Assembly: GCF_900089585.1 (NCBI RefSeq)
Contig: NZ_FLRH01000004.1
Coordinates: forward strand, 1,853,001 to 1,917,000
Length of the DNA stretch: 64,000 nt
Direction of reading: 5' to 3'
DNA from: Micromonospora sediminicola
GTDB lineage: Bacteria > Actinomycetota > Actinomycetes > Mycobacteriales > Micromonosporaceae
Below are positions 34,714 through 43,683 of the stretch, piece after piece; the first letter of the stretch is position 1; every line of letters starts with the position of its first letter. Position numbers and translations under genes: made by a program. Below the pieces are notes generated by a model. It had not been told where the DNA came from. It did not search any database and saw only the letters and a list, made by a program, of their open reading frames with translations.

Positions 34714-37256
34714 TCCTGCGGCCCCTCCGGCTCGGTGGCGGCCGGCAGCCGCAGCACCATGGTGAGACCGCCGCCCGGCGTGGTCTCCGGGGTGATGCTG
34801 CCACCCATCGCCTCGGCGAGACCACGGGACAGCGCCAGGCCCAGCCCCACCCCGGTCTGGTTGTCCCGGTCGCCGAGGCGCTGGAACGGCAGGAACACGT
34901 GCTCCCACTGGTCCTCGGGGATGCCCGGCCCGGTGTCGATCACCCGCAGCTCGACCTGGCCGGCGTGCGCGCTGCCGGTGATCGTCGGCGGTTGCCCCGG
35001 CGGGCTGTGCCGCAGCGCGTTGGCCACGATGTTGACCAGCACCCGCTCCAGCAGGCCGGGGTCGGCCAGCGCCGCCGGCAGGTCCGGCGCGATGTCCGTG
35101 GTCACCTCGGCCGCCGCCGCACCCAGCTCGTCCAGAGCCCGGGGTACGACGTCCTCCAGCCCGACCGCGGTGGCGGTGACGCCCAGCGCGCCGGCCTGCA
35201 ACCGGCTCATGTCGAGCAGGTTCGCCACCAGGCGGCCCAGCCGGTCCAGCGACTCGTCGGCGGTGGCCAGCAGCTCCTCCCGGTCGTCCGCGTCGAACTC
35301 CACGTCGTGGCTGCGCAGGCTGCTCACCGCGGCCTTGGCCGAGGCCAGCGGCGTCCGCAGGTCGTGGCTGACCGCGGCGAGCAGCGCGGTCCGCATCCGG
35401 TCGGCGGCGGCCAGCGGGCGGGCGGTGGCCGCCTCCTCGGCCAGGCGTTCCTGGCGCAGCGCGAGCGCGGCCTGGGCGGCGAACGCCTCGACCACCCGGC
35501 GGTCGGCCGCCTCCAGCCGCCGTCCGGCGAGCACCACGCTGAGCCGGTCGTCCACCGGCACCACGGTCTCCCCGGCGCTCGGACTGCCCGGCGGGGCGTC
35601 GCCGACGCCGGCCACCACCCGCCAGGCGCCCTCCGCCCGGGACCGGGCCGGCCGCCCCTCCGCCTCGGCGGTCAGCTCCAGGACGCTCACCGCGCGCAGC
35701 CCGAACGTCTCCCGGAGCCGGTCCAGCAGGGCGGGCAGCGGCCGCTCGCCGCGCAGCACGCTGCCGGCGACGGTGGCCAGCGTCTGCGCGTCGGCGGAGG
35801 CGCGGGCCGCCTCCCGGGTACGCCGGGCCGCCACGTCCACCACCCAGCTCACCGCGACGGCGACGCCGACGAACACGCCGAGCGCGAGCAGGTTGTCCGC
35901 CTCGGCGATGGTCAGCGTGCGGTACGGCGGGGTGAAGAACCAGTTGAGCAGCAACGATCCGCCGAGCGCGGCGACCAGCGCCGGCCACAGCCCGCCGACC
36001 AGCGCCACCCCGACCACGCCGGCCAGGAAGAGCAGGATGTCGTTGGTCAGGGTGAGGTCGGGCAGCGCTTCCAGCAGCAGCGTCAGCAGCGGCATGCCGA
36101 GCACGGCCAGCGCGTACCCGAGCAGCCGGCGACGGCGGGACAGCGCGGCGGGCACCCCGGCCCCGCGCCGCCCGCGCCCCGCCTCGGGGTGGGTCACCAG
36201 GTGCACGTCGATGGCGCCGGAGAGCGCGGTGGTGGTCACGCCGACGCCCCGGGAGAGGATCTGCGCGAACCGCCCCCGCCGGCTCGCGCCGAGCACGAGC
36301 TGGGTGGCGTTGACCCCCCGGGCGAAGTCGAGCAGCGCGGCCGGGATGTCGGTGCCGAGCACCTGGTGGTAGGTGCCGCCGAGGCTCTCCACCAGCACCC
36401 GCTGCCGGGCCAGTTGGACCGGGTCCGCGTCGGCCAACCCGTCGCTGCGGGCCACGTGCACGGCGAGCAGGTCGGCGCCCTTGCTGCGGGCGGCGATCCG
36501 GGCGGCCCGGCGGATCAACGTCTCGCCCTCGGGGCCGCCGGTGAGCGCGACGACCACCCGCTCCCGCGCCTCCCAGGTGTCGGAGATGCCCTGCTGGGCC
36601 CGGTACGCGTCGAGCTGTTCGTCGACCTTGTCGGCCAGCCAGAGCAGCGCCAGCTCGCGCAGCGCGGTGAGGTTGCCGACCCGGAAGTAGTTGCCCAACG
36701 CGGCGTCGATCTTGTCGGGCCGGTAGATGTTGCCGTGCGCCATCCGGCGGCGCAGCGCCTCCGGCGTCATGTCCACCAGCTCGACCTGCTCCGCGGCGCG
36801 GACCACCTGGTCCGGCACGGTCTCCCGCTGAATCGTGCCGGTGATCTGCGCGACGACGTCGGTGAGCGACTCCAGGTGTTGGACGTTGACCGTGGAGAGC
36901 ACGCTGATCCCGGCGTCCAGCAGCTCCTGGACGTCCTGCCAGCGCTTGTCGTGGCGGGAGCCCGGCACGTTGGTGTGCGCCAACTCGTCGACCACCACCA
37001 CCTCGGGACGGCGGGCCAGCACCGCGTCGAGGTCCATCTCGGTGAGGTCGACGCCCCGGTAGGTCATCGCCCGGCGCGGCACCACCTCCAGGTCGCCGAC
37101 CATCGCCGCGGTGTGCGGCCGGCCGTGCGTCTCGACCAGGCCGACCACCACGTCGGTGCCGCGCTCGGCCCGACGCTGGGCCTCCTCGAGCATGGCGTAC
37201 GTCTTGCCGACCCCGGGGGCGGCGCCCAGGTAGATCCGCAGCTCGCCTCTGCCCAC
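34710..37256 (-). CDS. kdpD: Sensor kinase KdpD
   Basis: 848 residues from GTG 37256. The N-terminal KdpD domain has Walker A G-A-A-P-G-V-G-K-T (11-19) and Walker B 'V-V-V-D-E-L-A-H-T-N'. A universal-stress-protein-like domain follows (about 225-350), then four TM helices (DUF4118, about 385-490), a GAF-like region, and the kinase core with H-box 'A-V-S-H-D-L-R-T-P' and the HATPase 'D-T-G-P-G-I-P'. KdpD senses low potassium or salt stress and phosphorylates KdpE. It is separated from kdpC by a palindromic repeat. Confidence 0.94.
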   Translation of the reverse strand: MGRGELRIYLGAAPGVGKTYAMLEEAQRRAERGTDVVVGLVETHGRPHTAAMVGDLEVVPRRAMTYRGVDLTEMDLDAVLARRPEVVVVDELAHTNVPGSRHDKRWQDVQELLDAGISVLSTVNVQHLESLTDVVAQITGTIQRETVPDQVVRAAEQVELVDMTPEALRRRMAHGNIYRPDKIDAALGNYFRVGNLTALRELALLWLADKVDEQLDAYRAQQGISDTWEARERVVVALTGGPEGETLIRRAARIAARSKGADLLAVHVARSDGLADADPVQLARQRVLVESLGGTYHQVLGTDIPAALLDFARGVNATQLVLGASRRGRFAQILSRGVGVTTTALSGAIDVHLVTHPEAGRGRRGAGVPAALSRRRRLLGYALAVLGMPLLTLLLEALPDLTLTNDILLFLAGVVGVALVGGLWPALVAALGGSLLLNWFFTPPYRTLTIAEADNLLALGVFVGVAVAVSWVVDVAARRTREAARASADAQTLATVAGSVLRGERPLPALLDRLRETFGLRAVSVLELTAEAEGRPARSRAEGAWRVVAGVGDAPPGSPSAGETVVPVDDRLSVVLAGRRLEAADRRVVEAFAAQAALALRQERLAEEAATARPLAAADRMRTALLAAVSHDLRTPLASAKAAVSSLRSHDVEFDADDREELLATADESLDRLGRLVANLLDMSRLQAGALGVTATAVGLEDVVPRALDELGAAAAEVTTDIAPDLPAALADPGLLERVLVNIVANALRHSPPGQPPTITGSAHAGQVELRVIDTGPGIPEDQWEHVFLPFQRLGDRDNQTGVGLGLALSRGLAEAMGGSITPETTPGGGLTMVLRLPAATEPEGPQE

Positions 37257-37275
37257 GCCCCCATCCTCCCTGAGT

Positions 37276-37329
37276 GAAAGGAAGGGCCCCCGCTTAACGC
37301 CTGCGGTAGAGGCGGGGGCCCTTCTTAAC
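37276..37329. repeat. Palindromic intergenic repeat, copy B
   Basis: Arms at about 37276-37293 and 37312-37329, built on GGGCCCCCGC / GCGGGGGCCC with flanking AAGAAGG/CCTTCTT-type bases, pair with a few mismatches. It lies between kdpC and kdpD, inside an otherwise co-directional operon, so it could separate or attenuate expression of the transport and sensor genes. It shares its core with copy A at 28061. Confidence 0.78.
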
Positions 37330-37340
37330 AGCTGCCGGCG

Positions 37341-38222
37341 TCAGCGCGCCGGGAACGCCCCGTCCAGCGCGAGGTTGAGTTCCAGCACGTTCACCCCGGG
37401 CTCGCCCATGAAGCCGAGCGACCGGCCGGTGGTGTGCTCCTCGACCAGCCGGCGGATCGCCGCCGGGTCCGCGCCGCGCTCGCGCGCCACCCGGGCCACC
37501 TGGATCTCCGCGTACGCCGGGGAGATGTGCGGGTCGAGGCCGCTGCCGCTGGCGGTGACCGCGTCGGCCGGCACGGCCGGCTCCGCCGGGGCGTCCCCCC
37601 GGACCGGGGTGACCACCCCGCCCTCGGCCACGTAGTCCTGACCGGGCCGGGCCAGCTCGACCGGTACGCCCTGCCACGTCGACACGAACGGGGTCGCCGG
37701 CGCGACCTGGTTGACGCTGACCACGCGGGTGATCCTGCCGGTCAGGCCGTCGGCGCGGAACACGGCCAGCACCGCGCCCACCCCGTCCGGCGTGCAGTAC
37801 GGGCGCCGCCCGTCCACGCCGTCCAGCTCGCCGACCGCCTTGCTGCGGGCGCAGACCTGGGTGAGCAGGCTCTGCGCCGAGGTCTCCTCGTCACCGGTGA
37901 TGGTGTCCACCACGCTCTCCGGGCCGAGGTTGCTGGCCGAGGTGGAGGTCGGGTCGTAGCCGTCGCCGGCGGCGGACGGGCGGGACTGGAAGTAGCGCGG
38001 CACGGGGTTGCCGTCCGCGTCGGTGAACGACTGACCGATCAGCGAGCTGCCGACGGTCCTGCCGCCGACCTCGATCAGGGACCCGTCCGCCTTGCCGTCG
38101 AGGCCGGGGATCCGACCGACGGCGACCAGGGCGAGCGGGTAGACCAGACCGAGCAGCACGGTGAAGACGAGCACGGCGCGCAGGGCGGCCAGGTGCTGGG
38201 AGAGCCAACTGGGAAGGCGCAT
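37341..38222 (-). CDS. kdpC: KdpC with a long internal insertion
   Basis: 293 residues from ATG 38222 (overlapping GTG 38225 is the alternative). An N-terminal TM helix, then the conserved 'G-S-S-L-I-G-Q-S-F' and 'Y-F-Q-S-R-P-S', and near the C-terminus 'S-G-S-G-L-D-P-H-I-S-P' and 'G-R-S-L-G-F-M-G-E-P'. KdpC stabilises the KdpFABC complex in the membrane. Usual length is about 190-210; here about 90 extra residues sit between the 'N-L-G-P-E-S' and 'D-A-V-T-A-S-G' parts. It follows kdpB with overlapping start and stop. Confidence 0.92.
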   Translation of the reverse strand: MRLPSWLSQHLAALRAVLVFTVLLGLVYPLALVAVGRIPGLDGKADGSLIEVGGRTVGSSLIGQSFTDADGNPVPRYFQSRPSAAGDGYDPTSTSASNLGPESVVDTITGDEETSAQSLLTQVCARSKAVGELDGVDGRRPYCTPDGVGAVLAVFRADGLTGRITRVVSVNQVAPATPFVSTWQGVPVELARPGQDYVAEGGVVTPVRGDAPAEPAVPADAVTASGSGLDPHISPAYAEIQVARVARERGADPAAIRRLVEEHTTGRSLGFMGEPGVNVLELNLALDGAFPAR

Positions 38223-40417
38223 CACGAGATCCCCGGAATGAACTGGACGAGCAGGTCGATGAGCTTGATGCCGACGAACGGCACCACGATGCCGCCGAGG
38301 CCGTAGAGCAGCAGGTTGCGGCTGAGCAGCGCCGACGCGCTGGCCGGGCGGTAGCGGACGCCCCGCAGGGCCAGCGGGATCAGCGCGACGATGACGATCG
38401 CGTTGAAGATGACCGCGGAGAGGATCGCCGACGCCGGGCTGGCCAGCCGCATCACGTTCAGCGTGTCCAGCGCGGGGTAGATGCCGGCGAACATGGCCGG
38501 GATGATCGCGAAGTACTTCGCGATGTCGTTGGCGATGCTGAACGTCGTCAGCGCGCCCCGGGTGATCAGCAACTGCTTGCCGATCTCCACGATCTCGATC
38601 AGCTTGGTCGGGTCGGAGTCGAGGTCGACCATGTTGCCGGCCTCCTTCGCGGCCGACGTGCCGGTGTTCATCGCGACGCCGACGTCCGCCTGGGCCAGCG
38701 CCGGCGCGTCGTTGGTGCCGTCACCGGTCATGGCGACCAGCCGGCCACCCTCCTGCTCCTTCTTGATCAGGGCGAGCTTGTCCTCCGGCGTGGCCTCGGC
38801 GAGGAAGTCGTCCACGCCGGCCTCGTCGGCGATCGCCTTCGCGGTCCGCGGATTGTCACCGGTGATCATCACGGTCCGGATGCCCATCCGGCGCATCTCG
38901 TCGAAACGCTCCCGCATGCCGGCCTTGACGACGTCCTTGAGGTGGATGACGCCGAGCGCCCGGGCCGGTCCGCCGGCGGTGTGCTCGGCGACCACGAGCG
39001 GGGTGCCGCCGGTGCCGCTGATCGCGTCGACCAGTTCACCGACCTGCTCGGTCGGGTGGCCGCCGTTCTCGCGTACCCACTTCATCACCGCGGCGGCGGC
39101 GCCCTTGCGGATCTGCCGGTCGCCGACGCCGCCGTCACCGGCCAGGTCGACGCCGCTCATCCGGGTCTGCGCGGTGAACGGCACGAAGGTGGCGTGCGGG
39201 ATCAGGCCGGGCTCGCGCTCACGCAGCCCGAACTCGTTCTTGGCCAGCACCACCACCGAGCGCCCCTCGGGGGTCTCGTCGGCCAGGCTGGACAGCTGCG
39301 CCGCATCGGCGACCGTGGCCGCGTCCACGCCGGCCACCGGCAGAAACTCGGCGGCCTGCCGGTTGCCCAGGGTGATCGTGCCGGTCTTGTCCAACAGCAG
39401 CGTGTTGACGTCGCCGGCCGCCTCGACCGCCCGCCCGCTCATGGCGAGCACGTTGCGCTGGACGAGGCGGTCCATGCCGGCGATACCGATGGCGGACAGC
39501 AGCGCGCCGATGGTGGTCGGGATGAGGCAGACCAGCAGCGAGACCAGCACGATGCCGGTGACACCGGAGTCGGTGATCGCCTGGGTGTCCGGCGCGGCGG
39601 CCTGGTAACCCTTGGCGAAGATCGCCAGCGGCTGGAGCGTGACGACCGCGAGCAGGAAGATGATCGTCAGCGCGGCCAGCAGGATGTTGAGCGCGATCTC
39701 GTTCGGGGTCTTCTGCCGGTTGGCGCCCTCGACGAGGGCGATCATCCGGTCGATGAAGCTCTCCCCCGGCTTCTGGGTGATCTTCACGACGATCCGGTCG
39801 GAGAGCACCCGGGTGCCGCCGGTGACCGCGCTGCGGTCGCCGCCGGACTCCCGGATCACCGGAGCGGACTCGCCGGTGATCGCCGACTCGTCGACGCTGG
39901 CGATGCCCTCGACGACGTCGCCGTCGCCCGGGATGATCTGTCCGGCCTCGACCAGGACGATGTCGCCCTGCTTGAGCTGCGGTGCGGGCACCGCCTCGTC
40001 GCGGTAGCCGTTGGCCGCCGCGCCCGGGGACCACCCGAGCAGGCGGGTGGCGATGGTGTCCTGCTTGGCTCGCCGCAGCGTGTCGGCCTGGGCCTTGCCC
40101 CGGCCCTCGGCGACCGCCTCGGCCAGGTTGGCGAAGACCACGGTCAGCCAGAGCCAGATCGTGATGGCCCAGGCGAACACCGAGGGATCGGCGATCGCGA
40201 GGACGGTGGTGAACAGCGCGCCGATCTCGACGATCAGCATCACCGGGTTGCGCCACAGGGTCCGCGGGTCGAGCTTGCGCAGCGCGTCCGGCAGCGAGCG
40301 GAACAGCTGCCTCGGGTCGAGCAGGCCACCACCGACCCGGTCGCCCTGGGTGGCCGGCGTGCCGGGGGTCGGCGCGTCGGCGGTGTCGGAAGGTGCCGTC
40401 ATGTCCTTGTCTCTCAT
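38222..40417 (-). CDS. kdpB: KdpB, P-type ATPase subunit
   Basis: 731 residues from ATG 40417 (GTG 40426, overlapping the kdpA stop, or ATG 40402 are alternatives). P-type ATPase motifs are complete: 'D-E-S-A-I-T-G-E-S-A-P-V' actuator, 'L-L-D-K-T-G-T-I-T' phosphorylation site, 'M-I-T-G-D-N-P-R-T' and 'T-G-D-G-T-N-D-A-P-A-L'. The subunit energises K+ uptake through KdpA. The first 40 residues are a Pro/Thr/Ala-rich extension. Confidence 0.95.
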   Translation of the reverse strand: MRDKDMTAPSDTADAPTPGTPATQGDRVGGGLLDPRQLFRSLPDALRKLDPRTLWRNPVMLIVEIGALFTTVLAIADPSVFAWAITIWLWLTVVFANLAEAVAEGRGKAQADTLRRAKQDTIATRLLGWSPGAAANGYRDEAVPAPQLKQGDIVLVEAGQIIPGDGDVVEGIASVDESAITGESAPVIRESGGDRSAVTGGTRVLSDRIVVKITQKPGESFIDRMIALVEGANRQKTPNEIALNILLAALTIIFLLAVVTLQPLAIFAKGYQAAAPDTQAITDSGVTGIVLVSLLVCLIPTTIGALLSAIGIAGMDRLVQRNVLAMSGRAVEAAGDVNTLLLDKTGTITLGNRQAAEFLPVAGVDAATVADAAQLSSLADETPEGRSVVVLAKNEFGLREREPGLIPHATFVPFTAQTRMSGVDLAGDGGVGDRQIRKGAAAAVMKWVRENGGHPTEQVGELVDAISGTGGTPLVVAEHTAGGPARALGVIHLKDVVKAGMRERFDEMRRMGIRTVMITGDNPRTAKAIADEAGVDDFLAEATPEDKLALIKKEQEGGRLVAMTGDGTNDAPALAQADVGVAMNTGTSAAKEAGNMVDLDSDPTKLIEIVEIGKQLLITRGALTTFSIANDIAKYFAIIPAMFAGIYPALDTLNVMRLASPASAILSAVIFNAIVIVALIPLALRGVRYRPASASALLSRNLLLYGLGGIVVPFVGIKLIDLLVQFIPGIS

Positions 40418-40422
40418 GGTGG

Positions 40423-42078
40423 TCACAGCCCTTCGGCCAGCGGGCCGAGCGCGAGCGCGGGCAGGAAGGTGAGCGCGACGAGGATCACCGTGACGCCGAC
40501 GACCATGCCGACGAAGAGCGGCTTGTGGGTCGGCAGGGTGCCCTCGGACGCGGGTGTGGGCTGCTGGCGGGCCAGCGAACCGGCGAGCGCCAGCGCGAAG
40601 ATGATCGGCAGGAACCGGCCGAGCAGCATGCACAGGCCCAGCGCGGTGTTCCACCAGGGCGTGCTCACGGTGATGCCGGCGAATGCCGAGCCGTTGTTGT
40701 TGCTCGCCGACGTGAACGCGTAGAGCACCTCGGAGAGCCCGTGCGGGCCGACGTTGAGCGCGGTCGAGTTGTTGCCGGTGGCGAACGCGGCGGCGGTGCC
40801 GGTGAGCACCAGCGCCGGGGTGATCAGGAAGTACATCGAGGCGAACTTGATCTCGCGGGAGCCGATCTTCTTGCCCAGGTACTCCGGTGTGCGGCCGACC
40901 ATCAGGCCGGCGACGAACACCGTGATCACCGCGAGGATCAGCAGCCCGTACAGGCCGGCGCCGACACCGCCGGGGGCGACCTCGCCGAGCATCATGTTGC
41001 CCAGCGTCATCATCCCGCCCAGCGCGGTGTACGAGTCGTGGAACGAGTTGACCGCGCCGGTCGAGGTGAGCGTGGTGGCGGCGGCGAAGGTGGCCGAGTT
41101 CGACACGTCGAACCGCACCTCCTTGCCCTCCAGCGCCGCGCCGACCGCCTGCGGCACCGTGCCGTGACCGGTCAGCTCGAACACGTTGGTCAGGGTGATG
41201 CTGGCCAGCGCGAGGATCGCCATCACCGCGGCGATCGCGTAGCCCTGCCGGTTCTGCCCGACCATCCGACCGAAGACCCGGGGCAGGCTGAACGGGATGA
41301 GCAGGATCAGGAAGATCTCGATCCAGTTCGTCCAGGTGGTCGGGTTCTCGAACGGGTGGGCGCTGTTGACGTTGTAGAAGCCACCGCCGTTGGTGCCCAG
41401 CTCCTTGATGACCTCCTGGCTGGCCACCGGCCCGCCGGTGACCGTCTGGGTGCCGCCGGTCAGCGTGGTCACGTCGGTGCCGCCGGAGAGGTTCTGCACC
41501 GCGCCGCCGATCATCAGGGCGAGCGCGCCGAGCACCGCGATCGGCAGCAGGATCCGCAGCGTGATCCGGGTCAGGTCGACCCAGAAGTTGCCCAGCTCGC
41601 CGGTGCGGCTGCGGGCGAAGCCCCGGACCAGCGCCACCGCGACGGCGATGCCCACCGCGGCGGAGACGAAGTTCTGCACCGCCAGGCCGGCCATCTGCAC
41701 CAGGTGACCCATGGTCGACTCACCCGAGTACCACTGCCAGTTGGTGTTGGTCACGAACGACACCGCGGTGTTCCAGGCGCCGTGGGTGACCACCGGGTCG
41801 AGGCCCAGCGAGAGCCAGAGATGGTTCTGCAGCCGCTGGAACGCGTACAGGAACAGGATCGAGACGGCCGAGAAGGCGAGCACGCTGCGGGCGTACACGC
41901 CCCAGGTCTGCTCGGCGGCCGGGTTGACCCCGACCAGGCGGTAGATGCCCCGCTCAACCCGGGCGGACCGGGTGCCGGAGACCACCCGGTACATGTGGTC
42001 GCCGAACGGCCGGTAGACGGCGACCAGCGCCACCACCAGCGAGAGCACGAAGAGCACCCCGGCTGTTGTCATGCTCAT
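40423..42078 (-). CDS. kdpA: KdpA, potassium-binding channel subunit
   Basis: 551 residues from ATG 42078 (ATG 42072 is also in frame), overlapping the kdpF stop by one base. About ten TM helices with the four family pore segments, for example 'F-V-T-N-T-N-W-Q', 'L-G-T-N-G-G-G-F-Y-N' and 'F-T-S-A-S-N-N-N-G-S'. It selects and carries K+ in the KdpFABC complex. Confidence 0.95.
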   Translation of the reverse strand: MSMTTAGVLFVLSLVVALVAVYRPFGDHMYRVVSGTRSARVERGIYRLVGVNPAAEQTWGVYARSVLAFSAVSILFLYAFQRLQNHLWLSLGLDPVVTHGAWNTAVSFVTNTNWQWYSGESTMGHLVQMAGLAVQNFVSAAVGIAVAVALVRGFARSRTGELGNFWVDLTRITLRILLPIAVLGALALMIGGAVQNLSGGTDVTTLTGGTQTVTGGPVASQEVIKELGTNGGGFYNVNSAHPFENPTTWTNWIEIFLILLIPFSLPRVFGRMVGQNRQGYAIAAVMAILALASITLTNVFELTGHGTVPQAVGAALEGKEVRFDVSNSATFAAATTLTSTGAVNSFHDSYTALGGMMTLGNMMLGEVAPGGVGAGLYGLLILAVITVFVAGLMVGRTPEYLGKKIGSREIKFASMYFLITPALVLTGTAAAFATGNNSTALNVGPHGLSEVLYAFTSASNNNGSAFAGITVSTPWWNTALGLCMLLGRFLPIIFALALAGSLARQQPTPASEGTLPTHKPLFVGMVVGVTVILVALTFLPALALGPLAEGL

Positions 42079-42167
42079 CAGAAGCGCTCCGGGAACAGCA
42101 GGGCGACGACCAGGAACACGCCCAGTCCGATCGCCAGCACCAGGCCGACGGCGTTGACGGCGCTCAC
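42078..42167 (-). CDS. kdpF: KdpF, small KdpFABC subunit
   Basis: 29 residues from GTG 42167: a single hydrophobic helix ending P-E-R-F, exactly the size and look of actinobacterial KdpF. Its GTG overlaps the stop of the 27-codon ORF upstream, and its stop overlaps kdpA by one base, so the chain is translationally coupled. KdpF stabilises the complex in the membrane. Confidence 0.85.
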   Translation of the reverse strand: MSAVNAVGLVLAIGLGVFLVVALLFPERF

Positions 42168-42247
42168 AGCTTCTCCACACCCCTCACCACGAGGGCGAGA
42201 GCCGCGAACAGCCCCACCGTCAGCAACACGAACAGCACGTCAGACAC
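42164..42247 (-). CDS. 27-residue membrane peptide at the head of the kdp operon
   Basis: GTG 42247 is preceded by AGGAGAGG and the frame ends at a TGA that overlaps the kdpF start. The peptide is one hydrophobic helix with a charged end, ...V-V-R-G-V-E-K-L. A similar small ORF is, to my knowledge, common just before kdpF in actinobacteria but is usually left unannotated. It may act as a second small Kdp subunit or as a translational leader; neither is shown here. Confidence 0.6.
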   Translation of the reverse strand: MSDVLFVLLTVGLFAALALVVRGVEKL

Positions 42248-42416
42248 GGCTGACCTCTCCTAGCGGGCGATGTCCTCGCGACCGCCTCCCGGTCGCGCCG
42301 GGCAATCAAAACGCCAGGTCGGGCGTACGGACAGGGGCTATAACGCGACCATCACGCCGGCCGGGGGATTCTTGACGCGCTTTTCACGCCACCCGTGTGG
42401 GCGGGGGTGGAGGCGG

Positions 42417-43661
42417 TCACCCGCCGGCACGCGACGTGCGATCGCCCGTCCCGGGCGGGTCGAGCGGGCCGAACGCCGAACGGACCAGGCGGTTCGCCTC
42501 CTCCTGGTCGACGTCGGTGGCGACCAGGAGATCACTGGCCGCCGTCCGCACCTGGGCGACCACCACCGCCCCGGAGAAGTCGACGCCGGCGCGGTAGGCG
42601 TGACCGGCCTCGGCGACCGCCCGCAACGCGGACTCCCGGCACCGGGTCGGCTCCGGCGTGCCCCGGGCGAATTCCTTGCGCAGCGTGCGGGCCGCGTCGG
42701 CCAGCGCGGACACCGCGTCCGGCATGGGCTCCGGCACCCGCTCGCCGTCCGCGATCAACGTGACCGCCCGCCGGATCAGCGTGCCGCTGTTGCGCATCGC
42801 CCGGTCCACCGGCTCGACCGCCTTGGCGTACCGGCCGAGCGGCCCCTCCCGGGAGGTCCAGTAGACCGGCGAGAGTGTGGCGGCCTCCCGTGCGCCCTGC
42901 GCCGCCTCGCCGAAGGAGCCCATCTCCTTCTTGTTGTCCCGCAACCGGTCCCGGGCGGCGCGCGCCGCCTCCGCGTCCCGCTCGCGCAGCGCGTCGGCGG
43001 TGCGGTCCAGCTGCTCGGCGAGCAGGTCCAGGGCGGGGCCGGCGGCCCGGTTGATGATCCGCAACGGATTGAGCGGCAGCAGCACCGCGGTCACCAGGAG
43101 GGTGGCCCCGCCACCGATGAGCGCGTCGAGCACCCGGGGCGCCTCCAGGTCCGGCACCGTCGGCGTCAGCGTGCCGATCAGCACCGCCGTCGCCCCGGCC
43201 TGGACCACCAGCGCCGGGCTGCGTCCGACGAACGCCGCCACCACCACGGCCAGCGCGACGATCAGACCGAGCTGCCAGGCGCCGACCCCGACCACGCTGA
43301 TCAGCAGGTTTCCGATCAGGATGCCGACCGCCACGCCGATGATCAGTTCGACGGTGCGGCGCACCCGCTGGCCGACCGAGGCGGCGAGCGCCACCACCGC
43401 CGAGATCGGGGCGAAGACGGGTTGCGTGATGTCCAGCAGCGAGTCCGCGACCCACCAGGAGAGGCCGGCCGCGAGCCCGGCCTGGGCGGCCAGCCCGGCG
43501 CCCGCGCGTACCCGCCGGAACCGGTCGACCAGCAGCGCCGGCGCGGACCGCAGCCGGCGGAAGAGCGGCCGGTCACCGGCGGCCAGCCCACCGCTTCCCC
43601 GTGTTCCCGCACCGGCCACGGCCGCGCGTACCCGCTCCCCGGCGGAGCAATCCTGCGGCAC
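42417..43661 (-). CDS. FUSC-like aromatic-acid exporter family protein
   Basis: 414 residues from GTG 43661 (later in-frame GTGs are possible). About six TM helices in residues 60-185 with 'P-V-F-A-P-I-S-A-V-V-A-L' and 'G-Q-R-V-R-R-T-V-E-L-I-I-G', the FUSC-domain pattern, followed by a long soluble helical region rich in Arg and Glu ('R-D-A-E-A-A-R-A-A-R-D-R-L-R'). The family exports aromatic or toxic organic acids. It stands between the kdp operon and the GAF-ANTAR gene. Confidence 0.8.
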   Translation of the reverse strand: MPQDCSAGERVRAAVAGAGTRGSGGLAAGDRPLFRRLRSAPALLVDRFRRVRAGAGLAAQAGLAAGLSWWVADSLLDITQPVFAPISAVVALAASVGQRVRRTVELIIGVAVGILIGNLLISVVGVGAWQLGLIVALAVVVAAFVGRSPALVVQAGATAVLIGTLTPTVPDLEAPRVLDALIGGGATLLVTAVLLPLNPLRIINRAAGPALDLLAEQLDRTADALRERDAEAARAARDRLRDNKKEMGSFGEAAQGAREAATLSPVYWTSREGPLGRYAKAVEPVDRAMRNSGTLIRRAVTLIADGERVPEPMPDAVSALADAARTLRKEFARGTPEPTRCRESALRAVAEAGHAYRAGVDFSGAVVVAQVRTAASDLLVATDVDQEEANRLVRSAFGPLDPPGTGDRTSRAGG

Positions 43662-43683
43662 GCCGGGCGGGCGCAGCGGGCAC

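Noticed and set aside
42271..42300. 7-bp hairpin (CGCGACC/GGTCGCG) upstream of the small kdp ORF as a possible regulatory RNA
   Set aside because: Too short and no riboswitch consensus; could be chance in GC-rich DNA.
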